A DNA stretch of 64,000 nt from Bacillota bacterium (GTDB lineage: Bacteria > Bacillota > Clostridia > Acetivibrionales > DSM-1351): assembly GCA_023390335.1 (NCBI GenBank), contig JAEWCZ010000081.1:1-64000 (forward strand). The letters run 5' to 3'. The stretch's first letter is position 1, and every line of letters starts with the position of its first letter. Position numbers and translations under genes: made by a program. This document shows positions 60,878 through 64,000 of this stretch, in pieces. Below the pieces are notes generated by a model, which made no database searches, was not told the DNA's origin, and worked only from the letters and a program-made list of their open reading frames with translations.

Positions 60878-62014
60878 TTATGTTTTAGGAAGGGTTACTT
60901 TAAACTGTGTAAATTCTTCATTACTAGTCGCAGTAATGTCTCCTCCATGGAGGTTAACTATTTCCTTAGCAATGGCAAGACCAAGGCCTGTTCCTCCAGT
61001 ATGTGACGATCTGGCAGAATCAAGCCTATAAAACTTTTCAAATATGGATTCAAGCTTATCAGCAGGTATCATCTTTCCTCTATTCTTAAATGTGACTATG
61101 GTAACATTATCAGACTGTATTGCAGAAATATCTATTTTAGTATTTTCATAACTATATGCAGCCGCATTTTTAAGTATATTATTAAATACTCTCGCCATCT
61201 TATCAGAGTCGGCAAATATATGGATATTTTCCTCTGCATCCACAACAGCCTCTTTATTTGCAGGAGCAAGAATAGGATAGAACTCATCAGCCATCTGTTC
61301 TAACATTAATGTTAAATTAATTTCTTCCTTTTCAAGAACGATACTCTGTAGATTAAATCGTGTTATCTCGAAAAATTCGTTTATTAGCTGCTCAAGTCGA
61401 TATGCCTTTTCTAAGGTAATATCAGTATATTTTAACCTTTGCTCCAGCGGCATGTCAGGAGCCTCGTGTAGAAGGCTGAGATAACCTATAACAGAAGTAA
61501 GAGGTGTTTTAATATCGTGAGCCAGATATACTACAAGGTCGTTTTTTCTCCGCTCGCTTTCCAGTGCTGCATTCTTTCTTTTTTCAAGAGTGTTTTTAAC
61601 AGTGTTGAGCTTGTTCTCCATAAAGGAAAGCTCAGAAGGAAGAACTATGGGAGTTTCAGATTCTTCTACAAGAGCATCTATTCCCTCACTTATCTTATTA
61701 AAATAACGAGTGTACCTGGACATAGCAATGAAAACAAAAATTATCAATAGAATAACAAATCCAATTATTATAAAAATAGTCTTGTTTTGGGTAAATATTC
61801 TGTTATAAATAGTGGCGGCTGAATAATAGCTTACATGAAAAAATTTTTCAGCTATGCGGACAAAACCTTCTGCAAAAGGTGCCTGCAAAGCGTCATCGAT
61901 AATAAAAACCAGGACAAAACCTCCGATTATTAGCGCAAGCAACGAACCCAGAAGTATTTGCAGCAATATCTTTAATTTTAACTGAGTAAAATCATTTTTC
62001 AATTTTATATCCAA
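60878..62014 (-). CDS. vanS: VanS-type sensor histidine kinase
   Basis: 378 residues. Two transmembrane helices (about 15-38 and 84-106) flank a short extracellular loop, then a HAMP-like region and HisKA with LVVYLAHDIKTPLTSVIGYL (phospho-His), and an HATPase domain with N box MARVFNNILKNAAAYS, and GTGLGLAIAKEIVN. It should sense glycopeptide or its effect and phosphorylate VanR. The start used is a TTG at 62014 that overlaps vanR by 23 bases; a second TTG at 62002 has better spacing from GGGGAG, so the exact N-terminus is open. Confidence 0.88.
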   Translation of the reverse strand: MDIKLKNDFTQLKLKILLQILLGSLLALIIGGFVLVFIIDDALQAPFAEGFVRIAEKFFHVSYYSAATIYNRIFTQNKTIFIIIGFVILLIIFVFIAMSRYTRYFNKISEGIDALVEESETPIVLPSELSFMENKLNTVKNTLEKRKNAALESERRKNDLVVYLAHDIKTPLTSVIGYLSLLHEAPDMPLEQRLKYTDITLEKAYRLEQLINEFFEITRFNLQSIVLEKEEINLTLMLEQMADEFYPILAPANKEAVVDAEENIHIFADSDKMARVFNNILKNAAAYSYENTKIDISAIQSDNVTIVTFKNRGKMIPADKLESIFEKFYRLDSARSSHTGGTGLGLAIAKEIVNLHGGDITATSNEEFTQFKVTLPKT

Positions 62015-62687
62015 CTCCCCACACTGTTTTAATGAATTTCGGGTTACCTTCAGGTTCCTTCATCTTTTCACGCAGATGCCTTATATGAACCATTACGGTA
62101 TTATTGCTGCCAGAGAAATATTTCTCTCCCCACACTTCCTGGAAAAGCTTTTCTGAGCTGATTACCTGCCCCCTGTTTTCACAAAGAATCCAAAGTATGG
62201 AAAACTCAGTAGGTGTTAGAACAAGAGGCTGTTCATTGAGAGAACACTCATGTGTGGTTTTATTCATTACAAGGCCAGAGACTTCCAATATATCATTTGA
62301 TTGCTGTATTCCCTCATTATACCTTGTAAATCTCCTAAGTTGTGCTTTGACTCTTGCAACCATTTCAAGGGGACTGAAAGGTTTTGTTATATAATCATCT
62401 GCACCCAATGTTAGTCCGGTGATTTTATCCATTTCTTCAACCTTGGCTGTCAGCATTATAACCGGAAAATTATACTTCTCTCTTATTTTCTGGCATAATT
62501 TAAATCCATCCATTACAGGCATCATCACATCAAGTATTGCAAGATCATATTTTATGTCATCGATTGATTTCAACGCCTCAATGGGAGAATAGAATTTGTA
62601 TATACTATAATTTTCATTTCTCAGATACAACTCAACCAAATCTGCTATCTCTTTTTCATCATCAACCACTAGTATATTTGTACTCAT
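61992..62687 (-). CDS. vanR: VanR-type response regulator
   Basis: 231 residues from the ATG at 62687 (MSTNILVVDDEKEIAD), for which AGAGGAC is well placed; the longer frame to 62711 is not used. Receiver domain with the phospho-acceptor Asp in AILDVMMPVMDG, Thr in MLTAKVEEMD and Lys in DYITKPFSPLE; C-terminal OmpR-type winged helix (about 130-228, TPTEFSILWILCENRGQV). Its likely target is the 11-bp-repeat site before vanG, and perhaps a related TAAG/TAAT pair just upstream of its own gene. It overlaps vanS by 23 bases. Confidence 0.92.
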   Translation of the reverse strand: MSTNILVVDDEKEIADLVELYLRNENYSIYKFYSPIEALKSIDDIKYDLAILDVMMPVMDGFKLCQKIREKYNFPVIMLTAKVEEMDKITGLTLGADDYITKPFSPLEMVARVKAQLRRFTRYNEGIQQSNDILEVSGLVMNKTTHECSLNEQPLVLTPTEFSILWILCENRGQVISSEKLFQEVWGEKYFSGSNNTVMVHIRHLREKMKEPEGNPKFIKTVWGVGYKIEK

Positions 62688-62765
62688 AAATTGTCCTCTT
62701 AATTTTCCCATAATATAAAACAGATAAGAAAATTATAGCATTCTATTTCAAAACTTTATTAAGAA

Positions 62766-64000
62766 TTACTTAATTTTTATAACTTTTGGAATGGTAAAGG
62801 TAAATTTCGTTCCTTTATCCTGATTGCTCTGCACATAGATTTCCCCACCGTGAGCTGAAACAATAGATTTACATATGGTTAGACCTATACCGGAACCACC
62901 TGTAAGTCTGTTCCGGGACTTATCCGCTCTGTAAAACCGCTCAAAAATGTAAGGTAAATCTTCTTCTGGTATGCCCGGACCATCATCCTCAACAGATATT
63001 TCGGTAAATCTATTGTTATCCCGTACTGTCAACTCTACTTTACCATTTTGTGGAGTATATTTTAAAGCATTTGAAAGCAAATTGACAAAAACCTGACTTA
63101 TTTTGTCCTTATCTGCATACACTGAACATTTTGTACCTGTAAACTCTAATTTCAGTCCTTTACTCAAGTACTCAGTTTCAAAATTCTGCACCTGCCTTTT
63201 TGCCAACTCGGTAATATCAAATGTATCCATATTCAATGTAAGGTTTTCACTTTCATACTTTGCAAGTCTTTCAAGGTCTCCTACCATTTTACTAATCCTT
63301 ACAATCTCTTCATGACAGCTTTTAAGTCTTTCAGAATCAGCTGTCCATATACCGTCAATCATTGCCTCCATATGACTCTGAAGTGTTGCAAGTGGAGTTC
63401 TCAGCTCATGGGCAACATCCCCTGTAAGCCTTCGCCTTAGAGTTTCCTGTTTTTGCATATTCTCTGCTAAGTCATTTATGGTAACTGTGAGCTGGTTTAT
63501 TTCTCTGGTATTTGATTTTTCGGTAACCCTGTCAGAATAGAAGCCTCTTGATATGGATTTTGCTGTATTAATTACTCTTGATATTGGGGAAACCAGTCTT
63601 TTTGACATGACAGTGCCGAATAAGAGGGATAAAATCAAAGAAAATAGTCCCACCGCCCATAGTAAATTATATAAATCATTAATAAATGCAATGTCGTGTT
63701 CATTTAAATAATTGTCCCCATAAGTTCCAATTTCAACAGTACCTACCTTATTCAAATTATAGTTTATAGAATAAGGAACTTCTGCATAACCCGCTGTCCT
63801 GCCTCCTGGTAACCTACTTGCATTTTGGGACATATGTTCTATTATTCTTTGGCACATCCCGTTGTTGTGGGCTTTTGCATCCCATATAATATTGCCTTTA
63901 ATATCTTTTACTTTTAAAATAATTCCATTCTCCATAGAACTTATACCGATGGTCTCAATTACTTTGGTATTCCATTGACCGTTACCCATATATTGTCCTG
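62766..64000 (-). CDS. Sensor histidine kinase, 5' end beyond the window
   Basis: At least 407 residues; the frame stays open to the window edge, so the N-terminus (probably with a first membrane helix) is missing. Visible: an extracellular sensor part (about 1-105), a transmembrane helix (about 108-128), HAMP (MSKRLVSPISRVINTAKSIS), HisKA with GDVAHELRTPLATLQSHM, and HATPase with VFVNLLSNALKYTP and GGSGIGLTICKSIVSAHGG. It is co-directional with and 78 bases upstream of vanR. It may be a second input to the van genes or belong to a separate two-component pair whose regulator is off the window. Confidence 0.9.
   Translation of the reverse strand, partial: GQYMGNGQWNTKVIETIGISSMENGIILKVKDIKGNIIWDAKAHNNGMCQRIIEHMSQNASRLPGGRTAGYAEVPYSINYNLNKVGTVEIGTYGDNYLNEHDIAFINDLYNLLWAVGLFSLILSLLFGTVMSKRLVSPISRVINTAKSISRGFYSDRVTEKSNTREINQLTVTINDLAENMQKQETLRRRLTGDVAHELRTPLATLQSHMEAMIDGIWTADSERLKSCHEEIVRISKMVGDLERLAKYESENLTLNMDTFDITELAKRQVQNFETEYLSKGLKLEFTGTKCSVYADKDKISQVFVNLLSNALKYTPQNGKVELTVRDNNRFTEISVEDDGPGIPEEDLPYIFERFYRADKSRNRLTGGSGIGLTICKSIVSAHGGEIYVQSNQDKGTKFTFTIPKVIKIK

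Noticed and set aside
1..64000. CRISPR arrays, tRNA/rRNA genes, insertion sequences, prophage
   Set aside because: No regularly spaced repeats, tRNA cloverleaf, rRNA segments, transposase or integrase frames were seen on either strand.

Overview
The window looks like chromosome from an endospore-forming, cellulolytic Firmicute of the Ruminiclostridium (Clostridium cellulolyticum / papyrosolvens / josui) type. The reasons are low GC, Clostridia-like ribosome binding sites and TTG/GTG starts, dipicolinate synthase genes, and a GH9 cellulase whose dockerin repeats carry Ala-Leu and Ala-Ile at the specificity positions. This assignment is inference; no rRNA or tRNA gene was seen to confirm it.

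Layout. 0-3.4 kb: a GyrI-like domain remnant, an MDR oxidoreductase broken by one in-frame TGA, a divergent WYL regulator with a near-ideal palindromic operator, and an XRE regulator. 3.5-9.8 kb, all on the minus strand: a rifamycin phosphotransferase (rph), a small P-loop kinase, and a tightly packed cassette of GIY-YIG protein, unknown protein, AAA ATPase and VWA protein. The AAA and VWA frames are joined by a -1 shift at an A9 run. 10-13.5 kb: cellulosomal GH9 enzyme and divergent AraC regulator. 13.5-16.2 kb: P-type cation ATPase behind a structured leader with terminator and antiterminator (riboswitch architecture). 16.4-22.5 kb: glyA, a HypE-like protein, a DUF2225 protein, thiI, iscS and a small Cys-rich protein. 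22.6-30.3 kb: a six-gene respiratory complex built like Hyf/Hyc group 4 hydrogenase, but its large subunit has lost all four NiFe-ligating cysteines (an Ehr-type complex). 30.4-31.5 kb: divergent SOS pair yneA-lexA with three LexA boxes. 31.6-39.6 kb: hfq, miaA, mutL, mutS, ylbF, miaB. 39.6-47.5 kb: GNAT and hotdog proteins, ylzJ-tepA, spoVFB-spoVFA (with a sigma-K-like promoter), an M16 peptidase, pnp (with a long leader hairpin) and rpsO. 47.7-55.1 kb, plus strand: a three-gene ABC exporter and a MoxR/DUF58/transglutaminase trio. 55.1-64 kb: EamA permease, an unknown membrane protein, then a vanG-type glycopeptide resistance cluster (vanR, vanS, vanG, vanXY, vanT) with an 11-bp direct-repeat VanR-like site and a second histidine kinase running off the window.

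Themes. Much of the window is ordinary core Firmicute gene order (mutSL-miaA-hfq, pnp-rpsO, tepA, spoVF). The accessory parts are antibiotic self-protection (rph, vanG cluster), cellulose degradation, and two systems that deserve attention: the cysteine-less hydrogenase-related complex and the frameshift-linked AAA/VWA cassette. No CRISPR array, insertion sequence, prophage, tRNA or rRNA was found.
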